In this document: positions 18,053 through 25,473 of the stretch, one piece after another
Layout of the letters: every line of letters begins with the position of its first letter
Position numbering within the stretch: position 1 is the first letter of the stretch
Assembly (NCBI RefSeq): GCF_002872335.1
Contig: NZ_NJAG01000001.1
Coordinates: 186,001 to 250,000 of the forward strand
Length of the DNA stretch: 64,000 nt
Source of the DNA: Siphonobacter sp. BAB-5405
Lineage (GTDB): Bacteria; Bacteroidota; Bacteroidia; Cytophagales; Spirosomataceae
Direction: 5' to 3'
Notes under the pieces: generated by a model
What the model was told of the DNA's origin: nothing
The model's input: only the letters and a program-made list of their open reading frames with translations
The model's database searches: none
Translations under genes and position numbers: made by a program

Positions 18053-18397
18053 CTATGTTTTACGTAACCAAATACGAATAGTAACAATAGCGGATTTATA
18101 GCATAATGGAATGGTATTACTATCATCTTTCAGAGCTAATACTTGATGCATTGGTATTATCCTCATAGCAAATTTATCCATTATTTTTCCAAAAGTTAAT
18201 AAGCTTTTTACTGTGGCATTATCATTGGCATCATAGCTGAAAATGTACGGTCCATTTTCTTTCCAGTATTGACGTAATAATAGTCGCCAAACTGCTTTTT
18301 CATAGTAATTATTTCGACCATGTAAAAATTTAGCTAAAGCTACTTCTTGCTTGAAATTTGACAGATTTTGTTTGATCTGCACCTGTATTTTTCCCAC
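18053..18397 (-). CDS. Hypothetical small protein, AT-rich
   Basis: 114-aa basic open frame between REP copies 2 and 3. The N-terminal half is helical and lysine-rich (MGKIQVQIKQNLSNFKQE); I recognise no domain, signal or membrane helix. Base composition matches the adjacent RAYT gene rather than the GH43 operon, which suggests joint acquisition. Could be a decayed fragment; the 3' end stops 12 bp from REP copy 2. Confidence 0.35.
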   Translation of the reverse strand: MGKIQVQIKQNLSNFKQEVALAKFLHGRNNYYEKAVWRLLLRQYWKENGPYIFSYDANDNATVKSLLTFGKIMDKFAMRIIPMHQVLALKDDSNTIPLCYKSAIVTIRIWLRKT

Positions 18398-18484
18398 TGT
18401 TCAAATTATTTAAAGGTTTAACATATCGGTCTAGAATACGAAAATGAAGATGTAGATCTTTCCTAAGGATAATTGTTCTCCGCC

Positions 18485-18517
18485 GTTGTTGGTGTTTAGC
18501 GTAGCGTCACCAACAAC
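18485..18517 (+). repeat. REP-like hairpin copy 3 (forward), 6 bp after the RAYT stop codon
   Basis: Arms GTTGTTGGTG / CACCAACAAC with the TTTAGCGTAGCGT core, identical to copy 1. It sits directly at the 3' side of the transposase gene. Confidence 0.85.
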
Positions 18518-18523
18518 TCAGCC

Positions 18524-19042
18524 TCATTCACTATAATGAGTAAGAAATCCAAACGCATCCTGATTAAATTCATAAAATCGGGCACTAGAATAATAATAAT
18601 CTTCGGGTATGTGGGCCAAATTCCAGTGCGGTTGAATAGGATTATTATGAATATAGGTTAGCTTTTCTAGTATGACTTTATTTGAGTAGCAGTAGATAGA
18701 TAAAGAATTTCTTTCCCAAATCTGATATTTTCGATCACCCTGTGTACTTGCTAGTTTTTCTAAAACTGCTGGATGGTTTTTTTGAATATCATTTTTAATG
18801 TACTGACCCGTAAATTTCAAAAAATCTCGTTGTACTTCTGACTTGCTAAAGGGTGGCATTATCTTCCAAATCAAGTGAAGGTGATTTGGCATAATTACAA
18901 ATCCATATACAATGACTCTATTATTTTCTACTAAAAAGCGTAAACTGTCAATGATGATTTGCTTATATTTATCAGGTTTGAGTACGTGTTTCCAGGAAAG
19001 AATAGTCGCTGTGAAAAAAGCGGGATACTGATGCTCATGCAT
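18524..19042 (-). CDS. REP-associated tyrosine transposase (RAYT, Y1/IS200-like HUH nuclease)
   Basis: 172-aa single-strand DNA transposase of the Y1 (PF01797) type. The HUH motif is visible as MPNHLHLIW (His54 and His56); the candidate nucleophile is Tyr81 in FTGQYIK. KLTYIHNNPI near residue 135 is a further hallmark of the RAYT branch, seen in chromosomal domesticated transposases. It is flanked by matching inverted hairpin repeats: copy 3 is 6 bp beyond the stop and copy 4 about 150 bp before the start. No IS200 ends, no TnpB. AT-rich compared with neighbours. The likely role is mobilisation or processing of the REP-like hairpins. Confidence 0.88.
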   Translation of the reverse strand: MHEHQYPAFFTATILSWKHVLKPDKYKQIIIDSLRFLVENNRVIVYGFVIMPNHLHLIWKIMPPFSKSEVQRDFLKFTGQYIKNDIQKNHPAVLEKLASTQGDRKYQIWERNSLSIYCYSNKVILEKLTYIHNNPIQPHWNLAHIPEDYYYSSARFYEFNQDAFGFLTHYSE

Positions 19043-19194
19043 GAGTTTTAGCTATTTCTAACAAATATGGTTTATAGCTCTATAAAGCTATACGCCGAAT
19101 AATAAGTACTGATTGTTAGAGACACTTCGTTAAGGCAAGAGTAGAGTAATACGAAGTAAAGTTTCGTTCGATGATTAATTCTTATTGAAGTGAA

Positions 19195-19227
19195 GTTGTT
19201 GGTGACGCTATGCTAAACACCAACAAC
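19195..19227 (-). repeat. REP-like hairpin copy 4 (reverse), upstream of RAYT
   Basis: Same arms with core ACGCTATGCTAAA, the reverse complement of the forward core with one change. With copy 3 it brackets the RAYT gene as an inverted pair. Confidence 0.85.
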
Positions 19228-19279
19228 GGCGAAGAGAGATCATCATTATAAAGATCATAACTAATCTCAGGCATAACCA

Positions 19280-19316
19280 CCGTTGTTGGTGACGCTACGC
19301 TAAACACCAACAACGG
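19280..19316 (-). repeat. REP-like hairpin copy 5 (reverse)
   Basis: Longest stem of the set: 12-bp arms CCGTTGTTGGTG / CACCAACAACGG around ACGCTACGCTAAA. Together with copy 4 it fills most of the 320-bp gap between RAYT and the Imm5-like gene. Confidence 0.85.
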
Positions 19317-19362
19317 CAAGAGCGTGTCTACCTATTCCACTACAACCGCTCAACCCGAAAAA

Positions 19363-19824
19363 TCAAATCTCCTTCAGCAACTTTATCTGTGCTTCTCTTT
19401 CTTTCCTTACTTCTTCCAGATCGCCGGGAAACAGTTTATTGATCATCGTCACCGCAAAATCAGTGGCCCATAAGCCATGATATTTCGTATGCGGGCTAGC
19501 CGCTATCTGTGCCTGCGTTCTTAAAAATTTTACTTTAGCCGGGTCTTTTTCAAATTTAGCTATTCGGCTAATTTCCAGACTCAAATTCCTGGCTTCGTGA
19601 TAATTGGTCTTTCCATCGAGCCATCTTTGCATGGCTTCGAATGCTGCTCTCATTTCGTGGCAGGGTTCGAAGCCCGTTTTCTCGATCAGATGTTGTCCGA
19701 ATACCAAACAAAACTGCACCATTTCCCGGTGGCTTTTGGTATCGTACAGAGTTATAAACTCCTCCTTCAACGCAGGAATATCTTCTATTTTGCCGACTAA
19801 CCGCTGGTATTCGTAAATATTCAT
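19363..19824 (-). CDS. Putative immunity protein (Imm5-like)
   Basis: 153-aa all-helical cytosolic protein. The C-terminal half (HEMRAAFEAMQRWLDGK ... HGLWATDFAVTMI) resembles the Imm5-type immunity domain, which protects against polymorphic toxins. No toxin gene is adjacent, so it would be an orphan immunity gene. Lies between REP copies and the Arr homologue, in the accessory zone. The domain assignment is by eye and tentative. Confidence 0.5.
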   Translation of the reverse strand: MNIYEYQRLVGKIEDIPALKEEFITLYDTKSHREMVQFCLVFGQHLIEKTGFEPCHEMRAAFEAMQRWLDGKTNYHEARNLSLEISRIAKFEKDPAKVKFLRTQAQIAASPHTKYHGLWATDFAVTMINKLFPGDLEEVRKEREAQIKLLKEI

Positions 19825-19970
19825 AAGCTCCTGTTACCTTAGAAATCATTAACTGTTCATACCGACCTCACTCCGCCGTCGCTGGTAACGACTTGCCAAA
19901 CAACTGCAAAGTCAAAACCAAGCCCAAGTATAAACGAAAGCTTTTACTCAACAACCAAACTACCCAACGA

Positions 19971-20387
19971 ATGGATCAGACCAACGATTTGTCTTCCATT
20001 AGCTTCTATCATGGAACCAAGGCCGATTTGAAACCGGGTGATCTCATTCGACCGGGCTTTCAATCCAACTACGGTCAGCGGAATCAAGCAAAATACATCT
20101 ACTTAACCGCCACCCTGGATGCCGCCATCTGGGGTGCCGAGCTGGCTGTGGGTGAAGGGCCTGAACGAATCTACCAGGTAGAACCTACCGGCCCTATTGA
20201 GGACGACCCTAACCTGACCGATAAAAAATTTCCGGGGAACCCTACCCGCTCCTATCGTTCCTTACAGCCGCTCAAGGTCGTTGGTGAAATTACGGAATGG
20301 CAGGGGCATACGCCCGAGCAACTGAAAGCCATGAAGGATAACCTGGAGCGATTAAAACAACTGGGGATTGAAGCCATCGAAGATTAA
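19971..20387 (+). CDS. arr: Arr-like NAD+-rifamycin ADP-ribosyltransferase
   Basis: 138-aa homologue of Arr, which inactivates rifamycins by transferring ADP-ribose from NAD+. The start is the ATG at 19971 (MDQTND), giving the usual Arr length; an open frame extends upstream to 19893 but adds basic low-quality sequence. Visible Arr features are SFYHGTKADLKPGDLI at the start, KYIYLTATLDAAIWGAELA in the NAD pocket, IYQVEPTGPIEDDPN, and SYRSLQPLKVVGEI towards the end. Chromosomal copies occur in many environmental bacteria, so this need not reflect drug exposure. Actual activity is not shown by sequence. Confidence 0.9.
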   Translation: MDQTNDLSSISFYHGTKADLKPGDLIRPGFQSNYGQRNQAKYIYLTATLDAAIWGAELAVGEGPERIYQVEPTGPIEDDPNLTDKKFPGNPTRSYRSLQPLKVVGEITEWQGHTPEQLKAMKDNLERLKQLGIEAIED

Positions 20388-20576
20388 TTCCTAGGTTCCG
20401 GAATCACGCCGGGGAGCGGTTGTACTCCTAGGTTGATCGGTACCAACGGCCATTCATCCGAAAAAACACGTATGAACGGTTCTCTGGCTTTTCTTTACTA
20501 CTGGAACAGCTCACTCGCCTGGTGAAGGCTTCCGCTCTTTACGACCAAAATCCAGTACTCTACTCACTACGAATCG

Positions 20577-21227
20577 ATGGAAGAAATCAAACCCTACACC
20601 AGCCTTGAGGAAGCGATGCGGGAGCTAGACAATGGTGGTCGATTTTACAATCTTTTCACCGAGGCTCAAGATGAGGTCATTACCCCGGCCGAACTGTCTA
20701 AAGTATCGGGTGTATTTCTTACGAAACAGAAAATGATTCTCTTTCTGGAAATGGCCCTTTGCCGATTGGACGAAAAAGCAAAAGCAGAGGTATTATCAAA
20801 ACTGGATGATCGATTGCAACTGGATTATCAGAACTATAAACCTTTGCAGATAAGCGTTTCGGAAGCAATTCAAGTGCATTCTTCTTCCAATATTATTCTT
20901 ACGGGAACGCCTAAACCCAATACTTCGAAATCAGCTCTGGAAGGCTTTGTGCTCATTGCCTTTGGAAAAACTTTTATGCTGATTCCCACCGTTGATTTAT
21001 ACGACATTTACGAACTAACCGACGAACAGACAGCCGAGAAACTTCTCATTGCTCACAGCAAACGTTCGGTAAAACTACCCGAACAAAAGCTGCTGGTGGG
21101 TGGGATCTGGAAACAATTTCCTGCTCCGTCGGATAAAGATCAGGCATCGACTCCTGATGTCCTGGAACGATTAACGTCGAAACAAAGCGGTAAACGCTAT
21201 TTGGAAATTCATTATTTCATTGCCTAA
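20577..21227 (+). CDS. Hypothetical protein, 216 aa
   Basis: Soluble protein with mixed helices and strands; no signal peptide, membrane helix or domain I recognise. It begins MEEIKPYTSLEEAMRELDNGG and has a strand-rich centre (FVLIAFGKTFMLIPTV). Codon use is like the chromosomal core. Stands alone, 189 bp after arr, with convergent GH43 downstream. Confidence 0.6.
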   Translation: MEEIKPYTSLEEAMRELDNGGRFYNLFTEAQDEVITPAELSKVSGVFLTKQKMILFLEMALCRLDEKAKAEVLSKLDDRLQLDYQNYKPLQISVSEAIQVHSSSNIILTGTPKPNTSKSALEGFVLIAFGKTFMLIPTVDLYDIYELTDEQTAEKLLIAHSKRSVKLPEQKLLVGGIWKQFPAPSDKDQASTPDVLERLTSKQSGKRYLEIHYFIA

Positions 21228-21474
21228 AGGCCTTCATCTGTTTTTCCGGTTGTTGAGCCTCCTACGCTAGATACGAACCCTGGCGTAGTGAGTTCTCCTT
21301 TCTTTCTGACCTCATTTCAAATTTTTTCCTGTACTACTTTAGCAACCTAAAGGTATTGTCTATGAGGTAGCCAATGCCTACGCCAGGATACCGCCGGTCG
21401 TAAAGATTCGGCTTACGAAAATCAGCCTACGACTTCGGCGTTCCCGGGAGGCATCGACTACTTGGTTTTTGAAC

Positions 21475-23433
21475 TTATTTAGATGAGCTGGACGTATTCG
21501 TAACGCCTTCACTAGTCATTATGACCCGTTTCAAGGTCCCGTTCTTGTTATACTGTAGTTTATCAATGCATATCGAGCGACTAAAACTGCTACCATCGGT
21601 TTGAATACCGCCGTTGTGGTAGATGAAGTACCACTGCCCTTTATGCTGAACAATCGCCTGGTGGTTGGTATTACTATTGCCGGCAATTTCGTTGAGAATG
21701 CCTTTGTATTCGTAAGGGCCTTCGATTGCATCGGCCACGGCGTACGCAATTTTCTCCGGGAAACCCGTCGCGTAACTCAGGTAGTATTTGCCTTTGTGCG
21801 TATGAATCCAGGGAGCTTCCGTAAAATCGAAACCGGGGAACTGCACCCGTTTGATTTCTCCTTCGATTTCAATCATATTTTTCTTGAGCCGGGCATAATA
21901 ACATTCGCGATTGCCCCAGAAAAGCCAGGCCTGATCCTTGGCATCGATATACACCGTGGGGTCAATACAGGCCCAGGAATGGGACGAAGCGAAACAATCC
22001 TTGTTGGTAAGCAAGGGTTTTCCCAAGGCATCTTTGTAAGGGCCTTCCGGTCGATCGGCTACTGCCACGCCAATACCCGACCAGTTGGTGCTGATGTACC
22101 AGTAATACTTTCCGTTTCTTTCAATGACCTGCCCCGCGTACGCATCTCCACTCTTCGCCCAGGGGAAATTCGTTATTTGTAAGGGCACGGGATACTGGGT
22201 CCACGTTTGTAAATCCGTGGTTGAATACACCAGCCAGTCTTTCATTTTATACCCACTTTGTCCACCCGCGAAATCGTGACCCGCAAATAACCACAGGGTA
22301 TCCCCTTTCACCAGAGCCGCCGGATCAGCCGTGTACGCATGCGTGATGATGGGGTTGCCTTTGGACGTGAAGGTGTAGCGATCGGAAGCCTCGACGGGTT
22401 GTAACAAGTCGTTGGGAACCCCGCCCCATTTCGCCTGCAGGCGGCGGGCTTCTTCGCGGGTAATGCCGATGACACTGCCGTGCCGGGGATTAAAGTTTTT
22501 GGTAAAGGACTCGGGTTTATCCGTAAACTGATACAGATCAGTGCTCCGCTGAAACTCATACCGCAGGTTGGTGTACAGGTCATACATCAGGATATACTCG
22601 TCCGAATCATTGCGTTTGAAGACACTGGAACCTTCCACCACAATCTTTTGATCCGAATACGCATCCAGGTACTTAAAATCCTCCACCCAGGGTCCGCTCA
22701 GCGACTTCGAAGTGGCCTGTTGAATGCCATTTTTAATTTCCTTCCCACTCTCATCTTTGGTATTCCCCTTGAAGAACAGATGGTAGGTGCCGTCTTTATA
22801 TACAATATCACCGTCAATAGCTCCGTACTTGGCCCGGAACATCAGCTTGGGTTCTGCTTCAAAACCGGTAAAATCCGTATTGGCGTAGGCGGAATAAAAA
22901 TCAAGCTTGGAATCGTCTTTGAAACGTACGGTGAAGTAGATCAGATACTTTTTGGCCTGTGGATCATAAATGGTTTGCGGAGCCCATACCCATTGCACTT
23001 TCCCAAACGTCTGCGGATAGGTTTTGGCCAGGTCGATACTCCGGTGCGTCCAATCTACCAGATTAGTGGATCGCAACAGGACAATCCCCGGATTGCTGCC
23101 CCAGCCGTTCTTACCGACGAACATATCGGTCGCCGTCAAGTAGAAGGTATTTCCATCCTCCCCCCGTAACAAATGCGGATCCCGAATTCCACCCGTTTGC
23201 GAGATGTCGCTGGAGGCAAGGATAGGCTGGTTATTATTTAAAGCAGACCAATGGATGGCATCCTTGCTTATCCCTAGGCGTAACTGCTCCTGCTTGAGCG
23301 GGTCTCCTGAACCCTCGAAGTAAGCAAATAGATAGCCTTCGAAGGACGATAAATTCTTTTTAGTTTGAGTAAAAGCGGACACACTGCCTAGCAGGACGAA
23401 TAGGACAGTCAGTACTCGGTTACGTAAAATCAT
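21475..23433 (-). CDS. Two-module GH43-type glycoside hydrolase, secreted
   Basis: 652-aa exported enzyme with two five-bladed propeller modules. The start at 23433 gives a signal peptide (VLTVLFVLLGSVSAFTQ); a longer frame to 23490 is less likely. Module 1 (about 30-340) has GIRDPHLLRGEDG and GAIDGDIVY; module 2 (about 355-640) has AYTADPAALVKG, CIDPTVYID and a Glu in FTEAPWIHTHKG. It probably serves the same arabinose/xylose polymer pathway as the operon at 10.4-17.8 kb but is transcribed separately on the other strand and is cut off from it by the accessory zone. Substrate not certain. Confidence 0.87.
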   Translation of the reverse strand: MILRNRVLTVLFVLLGSVSAFTQTKKNLSSFEGYLFAYFEGSGDPLKQEQLRLGISKDAIHWSALNNNQPILASSDISQTGGIRDPHLLRGEDGNTFYLTATDMFVGKNGWGSNPGIVLLRSTNLVDWTHRSIDLAKTYPQTFGKVQWVWAPQTIYDPQAKKYLIYFTVRFKDDSKLDFYSAYANTDFTGFEAEPKLMFRAKYGAIDGDIVYKDGTYHLFFKGNTKDESGKEIKNGIQQATSKSLSGPWVEDFKYLDAYSDQKIVVEGSSVFKRNDSDEYILMYDLYTNLRYEFQRSTDLYQFTDKPESFTKNFNPRHGSVIGITREEARRLQAKWGGVPNDLLQPVEASDRYTFTSKGNPIITHAYTADPAALVKGDTLWLFAGHDFAGGQSGYKMKDWLVYSTTDLQTWTQYPVPLQITNFPWAKSGDAYAGQVIERNGKYYWYISTNWSGIGVAVADRPEGPYKDALGKPLLTNKDCFASSHSWACIDPTVYIDAKDQAWLFWGNRECYYARLKKNMIEIEGEIKRVQFPGFDFTEAPWIHTHKGKYYLSYATGFPEKIAYAVADAIEGPYEYKGILNEIAGNSNTNHQAIVQHKGQWYFIYHNGGIQTDGSSFSRSICIDKLQYNKNGTLKRVIMTSEGVTNTSSSSK

Positions 23434-23704
23434 TTGAGAAGCTAAGTAGGATACGAAAGAAAGAGGTTTACCAGGTTTCTGTTCAGGCAAAGATGTAAGC
23501 TTCTGTGAAAGATTATCCTGTCCAAGAAGTTGTCATCATTCATCTGGGCTCATGGAGTGCAGGTATCACTTTTGCTGGGGCTTGGGGCGGTGATGATAGG
23601 TATCCGTTGCTTTACGACGGATCTGCATTCCTGGAGGATCCTCTACTCATATGTTGAAACGAGTGATTCATACTCATTACGGAGCTATCAATCGTAAGAA
23701 TTTC

Positions 23705-23731
23705 GCTGTTGGTATTTAGTATAACGTCACC
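23705..23731 (+). repeat. REP-like hairpin copy 6 (forward, right arm truncated)
   Basis: Degenerate left arm GCTGTTGGTA, core TTTAGTATAACGT, then only CACC of the right arm before copy 7 begins six bases later. Looks like a copy interrupted or worn down beside a newer one. Confidence 0.6.
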
Positions 23732-23737
23732 TCTGCC

Positions 23738-23770
23738 GTTGTTGGTGTTTAGCGTAGCGTCACCAACAAC
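23738..23770 (+). repeat. REP-like hairpin copy 7 (forward)
   Basis: Identical to copies 1 and 3: arms GTTGTTGGTG / CACCAACAAC, core TTTAGCGTAGCGT. Faces copy 8 across 109 bp. Confidence 0.85.
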
Positions 23771-23879
23771 TTTATTACACTTCGGTTGTACAAAGAGTCT
23801 TGAACGAAAATTTACTTAGTATTATTGTATCGACAAATTCTATTTATTCACGATTTAGACAAACCTTATTATCACGTGA

Positions 23880-23912
23880 GTTGTTGGTGACGCTATGCCA
23901 AACACCAACAAC
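23880..23912 (-). repeat. REP-like hairpin copy 8 (reverse)
   Basis: Same arms, core ACGCTATGCCAAA. With copy 7 it forms a forward/reverse pair like that around RAYT, but with no gene in the 109-bp interval. Confidence 0.85.
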
Positions 23913-23986
23913 GGCAGTAAATACAAACAACTACGAGAACATTGGGAATAGGTAAAGACTAAATAAGGCCTAAATAGACTAGATTA

Positions 23987-24529
23987 CTATTGTCGAGAAT
24001 TAAGGTGATCTATGTATAATCGAAGATTATTTGAAATTTTTAACGCAACTTCCGGTATATAAGGAATAACATTTTGAAAATTCACTTCACTTGTTAGGGG
24101 AAATCCATGATATGAATTCAAATAATTTCTTATTTTTTGTGTTAATTCCAAATCAAGCGTCAATAGAGGATCATTTTGTTCGTAATCATGATAGTTTGTT
24201 AGATGAGTAAAACAGTTACCAAAGTTATAGACTTCTGGTGCCCAATGATTATACTGACTTGCAATATTTACCATTTTACGGTCTGTAATCCTTTCCCCAT
24301 TTTTCCTCCACTCAACGCCATTCACTGTATCTTCAATAAGTTTATTTAATTCTAAATCATTCGTTAAAGTATGCAAATAGCAAACTCGAATTAAAGAATC
24401 TAATTCCTGCCGCAGTAAAGATATACAGGTACCAAAAAGCTCCTGCTCATGTAATAATCTAATTGATTTAGTGTTCTCATTAGAACGTTGCATTAATATT
24501 CTCTTGAAATCAGCTAATTTAGGAGTCAT
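23987..24529 (-). CDS. Helical protein with a HEPN-like R-N-x5-H motif, AT-rich
   Basis: 180-aa helix-rich soluble protein, unrecognised by family. RNYLNSYH (Arg134 to His141) fits the R-x(4-6)-H pattern with a polar residue after Arg that marks HEPN RNase toxins; SLLRQELDSLIRVCYLH and FTHLTNYHDY are further helices. It is the last of three AT-rich minus-strand genes below dnaE and is followed by the REP copies. The HEPN suggestion is motif-based only; the motif is short enough to occur by chance. Confidence 0.6.
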   Translation of the reverse strand: MTPKLADFKRILMQRSNENTKSIRLLHEQELFGTCISLLRQELDSLIRVCYLHTLTNDLELNKLIEDTVNGVEWRKNGERITDRKMVNIASQYNHWAPEVYNFGNCFTHLTNYHDYEQNDPLLTLDLELTQKIRNYLNSYHGFPLTSEVNFQNVIPYIPEVALKISNNLRLYIDHLNSRQ

Positions 24530-24600
24530 AAAATTTTATTTTCAGTATTATATTATATTAGATCCGCCACACATCCAATACAATATTACATACATAGTTA

Positions 24601-25290
24601 TTAGTAAAATAACTTTTTAAAAAATCCTAATGTCTGTTCTTTCCCCTGTATTATTGTCACCAAACCACTTACGAATGTTACAAGTCCGCCTATACCAGTA
24701 AGGGTATTAAAAATTAGATTTGATTTAATTTTTCCAACAGTACTATCGGGAATTATACCAAACCAATTGAAAATATAGATTGGCAAACTAAAGAACTCTT
24801 TGAATCCTTGCTTAAGCCAAATGAATGGATTTTTCAGCTGTTTAAAATTTTCTTTTGTTAGTTGCTCAACAATTCCAATGTACCTTAGTAAACAATCGTC
24901 AACTGAATTAACGTCAAAATCCGTTATTGTACTATCTCTGAATTTTGGAATAGTGTTCAGCACTATATTATAGTTACTTATCTTGTATTGCCGAAAAGGT
25001 CCTATATACTCCATAAGTCCAGTTTGTCCAAGCATACCTTGCATTTTATTTGCATTCTTTGTCAACCAAACATATCTTTCATGATCAATTTCTCCACGTC
25101 TTTCAAAGCTGTCGTATTTTTTATAGAAATTGTTTGTAAAAATTACAAATTGTTCTCTGTATTCTAATGTAAAATTTAGCTTTTCCTGTAATAGTACAAA
25201 ACTCTTTCGTAAGGTAAAGGAACCTATCACCAAAATTGAAATGAAAAATATAATAATTATTAGTATCATGCTATAGTGTATTTGTAGCAT
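24601..25290 (-). CDS. Membrane-anchored hypothetical protein, AT-rich
   Basis: 229-aa protein with an N-terminal transmembrane helix (about 8-26, ILIIIIFFISILVIGSF), a long soluble helical part, an aromatic amphipathic stretch near 165-190 (FFSLPIYIFNWFGIIP), and a second hydrophobic helix near 200-216. No recognised domain. 71 bp separate it from the HEPN-like gene, so the two may be co-transcribed. Could be the membrane effector or sensor of a small defence cassette, but this is inference from neighbours. Confidence 0.6.
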   Translation of the reverse strand: MLQIHYSMILIIIIFFISILVIGSFTLRKSFVLLQEKLNFTLEYREQFVIFTNNFYKKYDSFERRGEIDHERYVWLTKNANKMQGMLGQTGLMEYIGPFRQYKISNYNIVLNTIPKFRDSTITDFDVNSVDDCLLRYIGIVEQLTKENFKQLKNPFIWLKQGFKEFFSLPIYIFNWFGIIPDSTVGKIKSNLIFNTLTGIGGLVTFVSGLVTIIQGKEQTLGFFKKLFY

Positions 25291-25332
25291 CTTTCAGGCA
25301 ACTATTAAATATACGAATATTACTCAGTACAT

Positions 25333-25385
25333 CTGTGACGTTTCAGTGCTGGAACATCACAGACGCCCATAGCACCGAAACATCA
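25333..25385. repeat. Three-armed imperfect inverted repeat
   Basis: CTGTGACGTTTC (25333-25344) can pair with GGAACATCACAG (25351-25362; 10 of 12), while TGACGTTTCAGTGCT (25336-25350) can also pair with AGCACCGAAACATCA (25371-25385; 13 of 15). The two folds exclude each other. It lies between the Mrr-type and membrane-protein genes. Confidence 0.5.
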
Positions 25386-25473
25386 AAATGCACTTCTCCC
25401 AAATCCGCGTTGAAAATGCAGACTAACAATAACTAATCTAACTTGATTTATAAATGCGTAAAATTTGACTAAA

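Larger units (their letters stand above)
23491..23986. other. 496-bp gap holding three REP-like copies
   Basis: The first 200 bp show nothing recognisable; the rest holds the REP-like copies at 23705-23731, 23738-23770 and 23880-23912. It marks the change from GC-balanced to AT-rich sequence. Confidence 0.5.

Noticed and set aside
18524-19042. Complete IS200/IS605 insertion sequence
   Set aside because: No TnpB, no typical IS ends; length, motifs and flanking repeats fit a RAYT.
22480-23169. 229-aa open frame antisense to the two-module GH43
   Set aside because: Shadow frame without protein-family features.
17837-23912. CRISPR array
   Set aside because: Repeats are irregularly spaced, in both orientations, and each is a self-contained hairpin; no cas genes.
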